From the NCBI RefSeq assembly GCF_963576615.1, contig NC_088714.1, positions 66,233,667-66,297,666 of the forward strand: a stretch of 64,000 nucleotides of DNA. Reading direction: 5' to 3'. Of the stretch, positions 55,492-64,000 are shown piece after piece. The stretch comes from Watersipora subatra. Its lineage: Eukaryota; Bryozoa; Gymnolaemata; Cheilostomatida; Watersiporidae. Numbering within the stretch: position 1 is the stretch's first letter; the number at the start of each line of letters is the position of its first letter. A model generated the notes under the pieces. That model did no database searches. It had not been told where the DNA came from and saw only the letters and a list, made by a program, of their open reading frames with translations. Made by a program: the position numbers and the translations under genes.

Positions 55492-55928
55492 GTAAGCAGA
55501 TAGGAGCAATGCCAGGAGTTACTCATATTTTATGGTGAAGAAAGGCAAGCCTTCGGATACTTGACCCCTTCCTTAACAATTGGATGTCACGCTGAGCCTA
55601 TAGATAGATGACTCACTTATGCATTGCCCGGCGTCACTGTAGCCAAGTTATGGTATGTAGTTTATAAGGAAGTTGAGATTGCGAGGGATGATGGATGCTT
55701 CATCATTGCATCACCGTACAATGCTGGATAGCAGTTTCGCTTTACTTTGTGTACTCTCCATTCCGCCTGTGGGATTTTCCAGAAGTTTTTACAGTCATGC
55801 TCCATTGATGTGTATGAAAAGAATAATGTTTACAGCAGCATTTTACTAACTGCAACGCTGCTGGACAGACGCTTTTTTGAAAACGAGAAGGTTGGCAGAG
55901 TGCTAATTAGTTTTCGTTAGTAAACCAG

Positions 55929-55953
55929 ATGCAGGGCTCATCTGAAACACAGA
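55929..55953 (+). CDS. NFAT-like exon 1
   Basis: MQGSSETQ then A before GTAAGT. The leftover base joins GT of the next exon to give Ser, and the phase match is exact. Confidence 0.5.
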
Positions 55954-58900
55954 GTAAGTTATAATACCTACTTTCTCACTATCTACTAACTACTGAAACG
56001 AGGTAATGGAAATGCTTAAGTATGTCAGCCAAGTGTAGAGTAGAGCTGACTGGTAGACAAAGAAATATTTGATTAGTGTTTGCCAAGTAAATTACTGGTG
56101 TTCATGAGTGTTTATGGTGCTGACAATACTTGTAAGCACATTCTTCACCAAGTCTTATCTCAAAACCTTTGATGCGATTCTATATTCAGCCTATTAGTTT
56201 ACTATTTTAACAAAATAAAAGCTGTTCAAAGCAATCTGTATGGTGAACAGAAAAATGTGACACCCTGAATTTAAGAGTTAATCCTTTAGTTATGTTATTA
56301 GAGCTACATAGATGGATGTAAGCTGAGATTAGAGCGAGAATAGCAGCAAGGTAGCTTATGAGATTAGTATACAAATACAAATAAGAACGGCGCAAGTACT
56401 GACACCTGCACATTCACTGTTCTCCATAGCCCTGTCTTTTTAATAGTACTCGTAATAATGTTTAGAGCCAGCTCAATAAAGGCAACCCTTTAAGACATGA
56501 AATTTCATAGGTAAGGCTGAATTTTACGTCAATCAGTCTGGAGGGTCGAATCTTGACTACCCACCGTTATTTGACAATATCCAGCTATCGCCTCCACCCT
56601 ATCCAACAGTGCTAGATGACCATGAATTTGGGGGCCAAATGCTAGAAACGTCATTGCTTAATGCGGGCAAGTTTATGGATCCGGATAGCCCAGATGGAGT
56701 TTTCCGAAATGGTAAGATGGAAATTCACAGTATACTAAGAAAACATTGATGTTTATTTGGTAAATTAAAATGGTCAATGCACATCAAGTTTCTGGTGTAA
56801 AATGTTATACAAATACCTACACAACGTTTGTAATGCTGCAACTAGCCATTAGATAATCGACTGAAGTATTTTTACACTTTAAAGCCACTTCTCTAACCAA
56901 TCTCATTTTTATAGGGTCGGCTCCAATAGCTATCAACACAAGAAAAAGGACTCGTACTATCAGCTCTGGTGTTTCTTCAGGATCAGATACAAAAGACTCT
57001 TTCTTGAACAATTCTGCTATGGAGCAGCGATACAACCTTTCAAGGGTAAGTCTTTACCCATTGCGATGCTCCTTAATCAATATAATCGGTAGACAAGCCT
57101 CTGTCAGCTTTGGCCGGAACTGATAGCTGTGGCGACTGATGAGCAAGCAACAACAAGTTTATAGACATTAAAACAAGTATGTAATGGTAACTAGTACAAA
57201 CAGCCGAGAGTATTAACAGGTCAGAAGAACTGGAGGAGCAAAAAGTATACCACAGCAATGGTGCAGATATATTTTCTATTTCCTTATCATGTGACCGCAA
57301 CTCACTCCGACTCCTCATGGTTCCTAATATCAAAAATCCATCACACTGTTTTGAATAATTTTAGGACGAAGTATTTGGCAGCTCACCTAAGCAAGGAAGG
57401 GGAACAATAAATCCAAACGCTTCAGCATCTGGCCATTTAGACTACTCCTGTGATGGATATGCATCTCCAGACAATTATTGGTCAACTTCTCCAACTTGTG
57501 GAAGCCTTCCAAAAACAAGTGTTTCACAGGTTTCTAAACCTCTTGAAGGAAAGCGAGCAGACAAACCAAAAGAAAACCTGAATCAAGAAGACAGGTTTGT
57601 GAAAACATCACAATTACAACTTTTAACGTAGTTTTATTTGGATGTGCATAGCTTTCTCTGACCAGATTTAGTTCCTTTGTCAGAACTGTATACATCTGTC
57701 CTGGGTAAAGATAACAGCTAAAAACAGCTAACAGTTATTATTATAGGCACTTATAAACCCAGTGAGATCTAAAAAAACAATTCTAGAAATATTAATTCCA
57801 TATTTAAAAAAAAATCTTACGCCTCATGGCTAACTTAAGACAAACATAACCATTGGTATAATCGTTTTAATTGCCCTTGCAAGATGTAAGATTTAAAAAT
57901 TTAGTCGTGGCCTAAGATAACCAAAACCTCTCTTGCTATTAAAATCATGCTTACAATAAGATTAAGCCAATAATGCTTAGCTTTTGTAACAAATAGCTAT
58001 CTTTACCTTAAAAAGTTATCAAAAGAAGACAACTTCTAAGATAAAGGACTAAATAATTAAACCCATGCAGAAATTAAGCTAAACAGAGCTGATGCAGAGT
58101 ACCAGGTATGTGTCTTTATTGCAAATATTGGTTGCAAGCTATGGTTAGCATTGAATAAAACACAATCTCTGTGTCCATAAGAATAAAATATCACATTTTA
58201 GAGAGATCATCATGAACTGCCTTCAAACAGGAATTCAACTCATCAATGACAACGGTCTAAAGAAGACCACTGGTCTAAGCATTGAGTGGATGAAACCACC
58301 AGCCAGAAAGGTCAGACCGAGTTACAACTGTGAAGGCTCAAGGGGTGCAATAAAAACAGAAGACGGTGGACCAGTTGAGCTCTTGGTTACATTGGTAAGA
58401 AAGATTAAATTGGCAGTCGTTGATTTTTTAAATAATTTCATCCGAGTCCTCATTAAATTGTTTACGTCATACCTATAGGTAAACCAATTGTCTCTTGCAG
58501 GAATCTTCCTCATCAGACACATACTCAGCAGTTCTCATAGCTGCCTGCATCTCTGACAAAAAGGAACAAAAAGTTACCGGTCATCCCCACTTCAAAACCA
58601 ACTGTGTCTCAGATCAGCCGTCTTACGAAACTGAAATAGATGGAGTGTCGGTTATTTGCATCAAGAAAAGCATTCAAGGAAAACGCTTCAATCTCAAGTG
58701 AGAGAGATGTACAGTAGCTGTTTTCCTAATCACCATCTGCATTTGTCAACAGTTCTGAACAGAAAGCTAGCAAGTTTTTTGTCTTACAGACTCGATGTGG
58801 GTATCAAAAGGCGCGGTGAAAGGACTACAAAACTGGATAGAAAGTGTCGAGTGGTTTATCGACTATGCCTCTTACGGCAGAAAGTCAAGACAGATGGAGT

Positions 58901-61900
58901 GGTTGATTGGGAGCCAGCCAATTGGGCTCAAATTGTAACAGATACCATAAGCTGTGGTATGTATAAACTAGATACAACTCCAAATGTCTAAAATATCACT
59001 TTGATTAAGAGCTAGAATTATTTCGAGATTAATAGCACTATTCCATAGGCCTGTAATCTCTAGTTTCAAGTTGGGGCGGCAAATGTTAGGCGACTAGTTA
59101 CGAACACCTGGGGGTTTGGGAGCGGTGTAAATCCCCCAAGGGGGTTCAGGGCAGCGCCCTGAAGCTCTGAACTTTTTAAGCATCAACATCCCTCAAAGTA
59201 TGCATAAACGCAATCAATTGTAAGCATCAAAATCTACGTAATTATATTGTTTATGGTTCATTGTAGGCAAAACTTTTTCTTTATTCAACAAACAATATAA
59301 AACTCTTGACACTACAGATTTCTGTAAGGGACATTGACAGAACAAAAGCTATTACTTCTTTATTACAATAGCTCTTGTTCTGTCAATGTGTCCATAGCAG
59401 AAATCTTTCACAACTGATTGTGTATCTATTTCAACATCTTTATATATGTGTAATATCAGAAGATTATTTAGACGAGCCTGTCCCATAGTGCTCCTTATCG
59501 ATGTTTTGATTCTACGTTAACTAAGTTTTATATGATGAGGAAAATGCAAGTTTGGAGGTCTTCTTCACACTTCCACTATAAGCAATAAAGGTCAGTTTCC
59601 AAGTCTTAACAAAGTCTCACAAGATCATTCATTTGGCGAGATCACCTCGGAGACAATATAGAATGCTAGTTACCAGTAAATTGCTTGTTGGAAATTCCAA
59701 GTGAATGAGCTTAGACTGCAATTCTTAGTACTTAGCCGGCAAAAATCGCTAAAGCGTTGGGACGGCTCAGCTGCCCAGCGGCCCCAAGAAATACGGGCCT
59801 GCTATTCCATGCCTTTTTCCTTCTTTTTATTTACTTAGCTAACCAACCATCAAGAAATATTTGCAGTAAAACAAAGAGTAGGAAGTTTGCTAATAGATTC
59901 CATCCATTTTCAAAAGCTAACAGACTAAATTGAGAATGACCAGCATGAGTTTATGATACATGTTATGGCTGATTATTTACAGCCACTCCATTTATCCTAT
60001 TTTACAAAACTGCGAAATAAAAACGTAAAATTTTATTTTGTTACCAGATGGAAGTAGGCTAATAGCAATAATTTATATTTTGATATCGTAGAGCAATCTC
60101 AAGGCCCTCCTGCAATATCAAACATGACGAGCGCTGAAGACAATGTGACTGGAGGGCTGGTTATTGCCATGAAAGGAAAAAACTTTGAGAGCAAATCTGA
60201 AGAGAGAAGTGTTATTATCAAGATCAGTTCAAAGAAGTTCGACTGGTCTGCAGAAGCCAATGTTTTTCACAATGTTACAACCGTAAGTGATTTTAAACTA
60301 ATTTCTAATTTTAGCTATGAAAGTCTATTGGTATGTTGCACCCTTACTACTATGAACAAATTATCTAATTCTTCCTAGGAGGCACCTCTGTTGCATTTAC
60401 TCCCACCGCTGTAAATACATGTACATTGATTTATTGTATGGTTATGTAATAGAAGAAGAGCTATGTAACTTTTTCAAGTTTCGTATAATTTTAGCCATAC
60501 AGCTTAGCATTTAAAGTGCCACCTTTTAAAGACTGGCGTGAAGCTTGCAAAACCGAGCCAGAATCAACGTCTTTTTCAATGCAGTTAGAAGTGTATGTAG
60601 ATAACAGAGGATGTGAGACACCATTTGAATTCACTTACAGTAAGTGTTGCTAAAAATTTCCTTGTATCCTTAGATAGTCGCAACTCCGGATCAGCAGAAT
60701 GACTAGCTATTTCAATACATGTATACTCACACAATATATCTGCAAGATATTACTTGTTAATAATACGTAGTAGCTTTGACATACATGTATTGTGGAGGCA
60801 GAGATAGTCACACTTGAGACAAAGTTTCATAATAAGTAAACTATATTCCTGTATCTGAGTTGGCTTTCATTAAACTTAATGATCAATATCAGTGTGGATT
60901 CTAAAACCTGAATTGAGTTGATTTCTGATGTCATAACTTTCTTTTGTGCTATGCATATTTACAACCTCATATAAATATGCCAGATTGATTTATTCTATAA
61001 TAACTATTGCTCATCTATTTGATGATACCATAGGTAGTAGCATATAACACCCTTGATTTGAATCTCAATATGGAGATTATGTGAACACTTGTTTATTTCA
61101 GCACTGAATGAAAGACAGAGGCGTGAAGTGCCGTCTAGTGCCTTTAGTGTTCTGCCTATGGAGGAAGGTAAATGAAAACCAGATATATGCTAAAATATAC
61201 TGGTTTAAATTTGAAATCAAACCAAGTCAATTAAGAACTTAATTGTCTAAAATCAAATCAGTTGTGTGTGTCAGATAAGATCTAGCCAATCAAATGACTT
61301 GTATGTGTCAGAAAGGATCTAACAAACCAAATAATTTGTACATATCAACCAATATCTAACCAATCAAATCACCAGCAGGCTATAGACAATATATATGTAA
61401 ACCCTGAATCACAAAATAATGTTTTGAAAATTTTGACAAATTACAGAGCTCATAAATTTTACAGATGTTCAACAAGCTAGGTTTTGTCAACATCGTTTTC
61501 CTTCTTTCTTATCAGAAACCAACGGAACAATGTTTCTATATTGTAGTAATTGTTCATAAATTGATTCAGGAATTCAGAAAACAGTAAATTCTCAATAATT
61601 CAAACTTTTGTTTAACCCGATTGTGGAAATTTTGTACACGGTAAAAAGGAGGCAAAACGAGACTAGGAACTTTGATCCAATAAACCCTTGTGATCTGAGC
61701 ACACTTTAATTAAACAAGGTAAAGAGCACTGTACTCGAATCATAATTGATCTGGGCAAAGCTCTGACAAATACTTGCAGCAGTGAGACCGACAATCACCT
61801 CTCAATGCGTCCACAAAACTACGGAGCCTACAAGCTACATAGATTAAAATAACAATTTGATATTTTGCAGTCTTCTCTATCCTTGATGAAGTAGAAAACC

Positions 61901-62199
61901 CAATGTCAAGAAGTAGCAAACAGAAAAGGGACAGCCATTCTATGAGAGTCAGTGCCAACTGTCCTCAAAATGGATTCGACCAACAGTCTACCTTATATAT
62001 AGCCAAACAACTTCCGACTAGCGCTCAAAGAATGCCATGGAAGGTTGAAGAAAACTTCGCAGCAAGCTGCACGAGGGCAAACAATGAAGAGTCATTTCAA
62101 TGGGGTTGGCAGAAGAGCCGGGAGCAATCTGTTGACCAAGATGTGAAGAGGCTGCAAATTGGTGATGGAACATATATGGACTCCTCTTGGCAGAGCTGA
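55929..62199 (+). CDS. NFAT5-like Rel-homology transcription factor, complete, 11 coding exons
   Basis: Exons: 55929-55953, 56511-56711, 56915-57045, 57365-57594, 58202-58394, 58501-58697, 58790-58956, 60092-60282, 60495-60639, 61102-61167, 61871-62199. Phases agree throughout, giving about 624 residues. Order: acidic/Pro-rich N-terminus (LSPPPYPTVLDD), basic RKRTRT, Ser-rich linker, Rel-homology DNA-binding domain with the recognition loop RPSYNCEGSRGAIK, the IKRRGERTT and CRVVYRLCL strands, then an IPT/TIG domain (GGLVIAMKGKNF, FKVPPFKDW, PFEFTYS), then a short polar tail ending in W-rich sequence. R-x-x-Y-x-x-EGSRGA is the NFAT rather than NF-kB form; KVPPFKD fits NFAT5. No calcineurin PxIxIT site was recognised, and the long Gln-rich tail of vertebrate NFAT5 is absent. 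The first exon is the least sure. Confidence 0.85.
56511..56711 (+). CDS. NFAT-like exon 2
   Basis: KAEFYVNQSGGSNLDYPPLF, then LSPPPYPTVLDDHEFGG; acidic and proline-rich, like an activation region. Acceptor TTTCATAG, donor ATG-GTAAGA. Confidence 0.72.
56915..57045 (+). CDS. NFAT-like exon 3
   Basis: Basic INTRKRTRTI (possible nuclear localisation signal) and Ser-rich SSGVSSGSD. Acceptor TTTTTATAG, donor AGG-GTAAGT. Confidence 0.78.
57365..57594 (+). CDS. NFAT-like exon 4
   Basis: 76 codons, Ser/Pro/Tyr-rich (YASPDNYWSTSPTCGSLPK). It contains two SP dipeptides and ends with a Lys/Glu-rich linker. Acceptor AATTTTAG, donor ACAG-GTTTGT. Confidence 0.75.
58202..58394 (+). CDS. NFAT-like exon 5 (DNA recognition loop)
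   Basis: Carries VRPSYNCEGSRGAIKTEDGG, the Rel-homology recognition loop with Arg, Tyr and Glu contacts conserved in NFAT proteins. Acceptor CACATTTTAG, donor TTG-GTAAGA. Confidence 0.92.
58501..58697 (+). CDS. NFAT-like exon 6
   Basis: Continues the DNA-binding domain: YSAVLIAACISDKK, GHPHFKTNCVSDQPSYETEI. Acceptor TCTCTTGCAG, donor CAA-GTGAGA. Confidence 0.88.
58790..58956 (+). CDS. NFAT-like exon 7
   Basis: IKRRGERTTKLDRKCRVVYR matches the end of the Rel-homology N-terminal domain. Acceptor GTCTTACAG, donor TGTG-GTATGT. Confidence 0.88.
59090..59170. repeat. GC-rich palindromic repeat in NFAT-like intron 7
   Basis: CCTGGGGGTTTGGGAGCGG, CCCCCAAGGGGG and CAGGGCAGCGCCCTG stand out in AT-rich intron. 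This looks like a fragment of an interspersed repeat; its ends were not found. Confidence 0.6.
59316..59406. other. 91-bp hairpin in NFAT-like intron 7
   Basis: CATTGACAGAACAAAAGCTA pairs with TAGCTCTTGTTCTGTCAATG around a loop of roughly 14 nt. Pairing extends outward to AGATTTCTG/CAGAAATCT with a small internal loop. Length and shape fit a pre-miRNA, but a short MITE is equally possible. Confidence 0.75.
60092..60282 (+). CDS. NFAT-like exon 8 (IPT/TIG start)
   Basis: GGLVIAMKGKNFESKSEERS is the first strand pair of the IPT domain; FDWSAEANVFHN follows. Acceptor ATATCGTAG, donor ACC-GTAAGT. Confidence 0.9.
60495..60639 (+). CDS. NFAT-like exon 9 (IPT/TIG end)
   Basis: FKVPPFKDWREAC, MQLEVYVDNRG and PFEFTYS match the end of the NFAT IPT domain. 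Acceptor ATAATTTTAG, donor CA-GTAAGT. Confidence 0.9.
61102..61167 (+). CDS. NFAT-like exon 10
   Basis: 22 codons including split ends: LNERQRREVPSSAFSVLPME. Acceptor TTATTTCAG, donor AAG-GTAAAT. Confidence 0.78.
61871..62199 (+). CDS. NFAT-like exon 11 (terminal)
   Basis: 108 codons plus TGA in phase 1. Polar tail with SRSSKQKRDSHS and SFQWGWQKSREQ, no Gln-rich activation domain. Acceptor TATTTTGCAG. Confidence 0.8.
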
Positions 62200-63672
62200 A
62201 ACTAGTTGCAAGCATTCTCATCGCAGCACTCTCCGCAGATTCTCTTTTGTATGAAGATACCATATTAATATCAGTATTACCAATAAGTTATATTTGCTGG
62301 CAGTCCTGGTATCCAGGATTTGCCTGCTCCTTGTCTACTTCGTTTTAACCCCACATACATAGGATGCGTGCGTTAAATGATGTGCTACAATTTTAAAATT
62401 ATTTATTTATAAATTAAAAATTATCAGTCAACTATTTTAATTACAAAGATTCTTGTATTTTTTTCTTAGCCTTACCAAGTGCATTTTTAGTCTCAGCCAA
62501 ACATCTGCATGAAATATGAGTCGATATCTTAAAACGTGGATAATAGTTATCATGCTTGCACGTGATAGGCTAGATTGAAAGCATATCTGTTGTAAGCATT
62601 AGAGGGTATTTGAAATATTGTAACATATTATACAGGTTTTTCCTCATTGTATAATACTTGCAATGTCAAACAAATAAAAGAAATATACATTCATGAAAAA
62701 TATTGATTCAGAAAAGTTTTGAGTGCCCAGGAATCTCAAAACATCATGAAGCAAAAGCTCCTTCTTATGTTTCTGCCAATAGACATGTCTGCTAGTGCTG
62801 AAAACTAGATGAACATAAAAAAATGAAGAAAGATTATAAAACGTAAAAGTATAGATGAAGTTTATTTGAAATAAAATGGACAAAAGAGGCATGCAAACTG
62901 AAAAAACTTAATGTTGAACCAAATCTCAATCTACAAAAGCTAACTGGAAAGCTGACAGAAAAAGTAGATACGCTAACACAAGTTTGAGGCTTTGGGATAT
63001 CAGCAAAATGTGCTACAGCAGGGTTGCTAAGGCTATAACTATGTAAAACAAACAAAAGATAGAGACAGCGTAACAGTCGATGAAACACTTATTAAAAATA
63101 TAGGAAGCACTGTATTTGTATAAAATTGCAACATCTATCAAACAAGTTTTATTTTTGATGAGAACATTTAACAAAAAATTATAATAAAAAATAAAAAATG
63201 ATAAAGTAAAACAACACAAAAGAATTATTTATATACAACTTAAAAATGATGGTGTTACTTATACTGTTAACTGTACGTAAGACAGGGTTAAAAGTTAAAA
63301 AATTGCGGCTAAAGAACTAGAGACTGAGATTGGAAGTTTGGATAATTTGGTTTGGGGCTGGGGTTTGTTTGTTTGTTTTATTTTACACTAAATCACCTAA
63401 AAAGATTATGTGGCTAAATAATTGTATATAAGTTAAACCTTCGGCTTTCTATGGGTCTATTCTACTCATATATAATAGGGCTGTCTTAGCTACCTTCACA
63501 CTAAATTGTTGTGTCTAATTGGCTGTGTCTTTTTTATCACTTGTGGCTACATTGTCTCATTATGGAATTGACTCATTATTTAGCTTTCTGGTAGATATGA
63601 GAATTTCATTCGAATTCAAGCAGTCATTGGAGAAAGTTTACTTATCACAAGCTATTTCGGCGGTGTTACAGT
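62200..63672. other. NFAT-like 3' UTR and intergenic
   Basis: An AATAAA at 62673-62678 could end a 3' UTR of about 470 nt. The rest is AT-rich with no exon seen; ORFs on the minus strand (62644-63219) are T/F-rich and unsupported. Confidence 0.5.
62673..62678 (+). terminator. Candidate polyadenylation signal
   Basis: AATAAA in CAAATAAAAG, about 475 bases after the NFAT-like stop. Confidence 0.4.
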
Positions 63673-64000
63673 ATGTCAGTTAAATTGTCCAATTTGATAA
63701 AAACCTATGAAGACAGCAACACGAGTGGGGAGTTCAGGTCTTGGATTAGTAAGCTTGAGCTGATGGCTAAGTTACAGAAGATAGACGATCTAGAGTCATT
63801 TGTGTCATTGTTTTTAAATGAACCAGCATTTTCATTGTATGACCAGCTCTCAGGACATTAAACGCGACTACGCCAAGTTAAAGAAAGAACTGCTGACAGC
63901 ATTTAGCATAAACTGTTACAACGCTTACGATCAGCTACGAACAAGAGTTTTGCAAGAAAGTGAAACGGTGGATATATACTTGGCTGACTTGAGGAAGTTA
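63673..64000 (+). pseudogene. Retrotransposon gag N-terminus, frameshifted, runs off the window
   Basis: ATG opens a segment with WISKLELMAKLQKIDD and FVSLFLNEPAFSLYDQL, typical of gag proteins of Ty3/gypsy-type invertebrate elements, then a TAA at about 63859. Sequence of the same protein type continues in another frame to the window end (AYDQLRTRVLQES, YLADLRKL), so a single-base indel near 63858 breaks it. No LTR is visible to the left within the region searched by eye. Confidence 0.75.

Overview
The window is eukaryotic, AT-rich nuclear DNA from an animal. Genes have many small exons with GT-AG borders, and introns are crowded with minisatellites and DNA transposons. Protein similarity is to metazoan families (COQ8/ADCK, mitochondrial bL9, NFAT5-like Rel proteins). 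The repeat style suggests a marine invertebrate, perhaps a lophotrochozoan such as a mollusc; that placement is weak inference. All exon chains were assembled by hand from frame, phase and splice consensus.

Layout. 1-4 kb: two minisatellites, then the last two exons of an unidentified plus-strand gene (3394-3925). 5.4-18.5 kb: a complete minus-strand COQ8 (coenzyme Q biosynthesis atypical kinase) gene of 15 coding exons and about 627 codons. Its introns hold four large minisatellites, two hAT-like MITEs and a four-level nest of repeats. 18.6-25.6 kb: intergenic, with a pogo/Tigger-like MITE, small tandem repeats and a GC-richer block with a 174-codon ORF. 25.7-39.3 kb: a complete plus-strand gene for mitochondrial ribosomal protein bL9m (MRPL9), six exons and about 253 codons. 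Its introns carry a TTAA-type MITE, a triple nest (MITE, Ty3-like LTR element, pogo-like MITE) and several minisatellites. 40-50.6 kb: no host gene seen; a 35-bp array, a roughly 4.2-kb 34-bp array with higher-order structure, and a degenerate hAT transposon with intact ends inserted in a 43-bp array. 51 kb: one possible signal-peptide exon. 54-55.3 kb: two more tandem arrays. 55.9-62.2 kb: a complete plus-strand NFAT5-like Rel-homology gene of 11 coding exons and about 624 codons. 63.7-64 kb: a frameshifted retrotransposon gag fragment running off the window.

Two neighbouring host genes serve mitochondria (COQ8 in ubiquinone synthesis, bL9m in the mitoribosome) and are divergent, about 7 kb apart. 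The third is a transcription factor with no evident link. Roughly a quarter of the window is tandem repeats.

The most unusual observation concerns the splice sites in these arrays. A 51-bp minisatellite in COQ8 is a tandem amplification of an exon end plus its own 5' splice site. Two other arrays carry near-perfect 5' splice-site consensus in every unit, in the sense orientation of the gene that contains or follows them.
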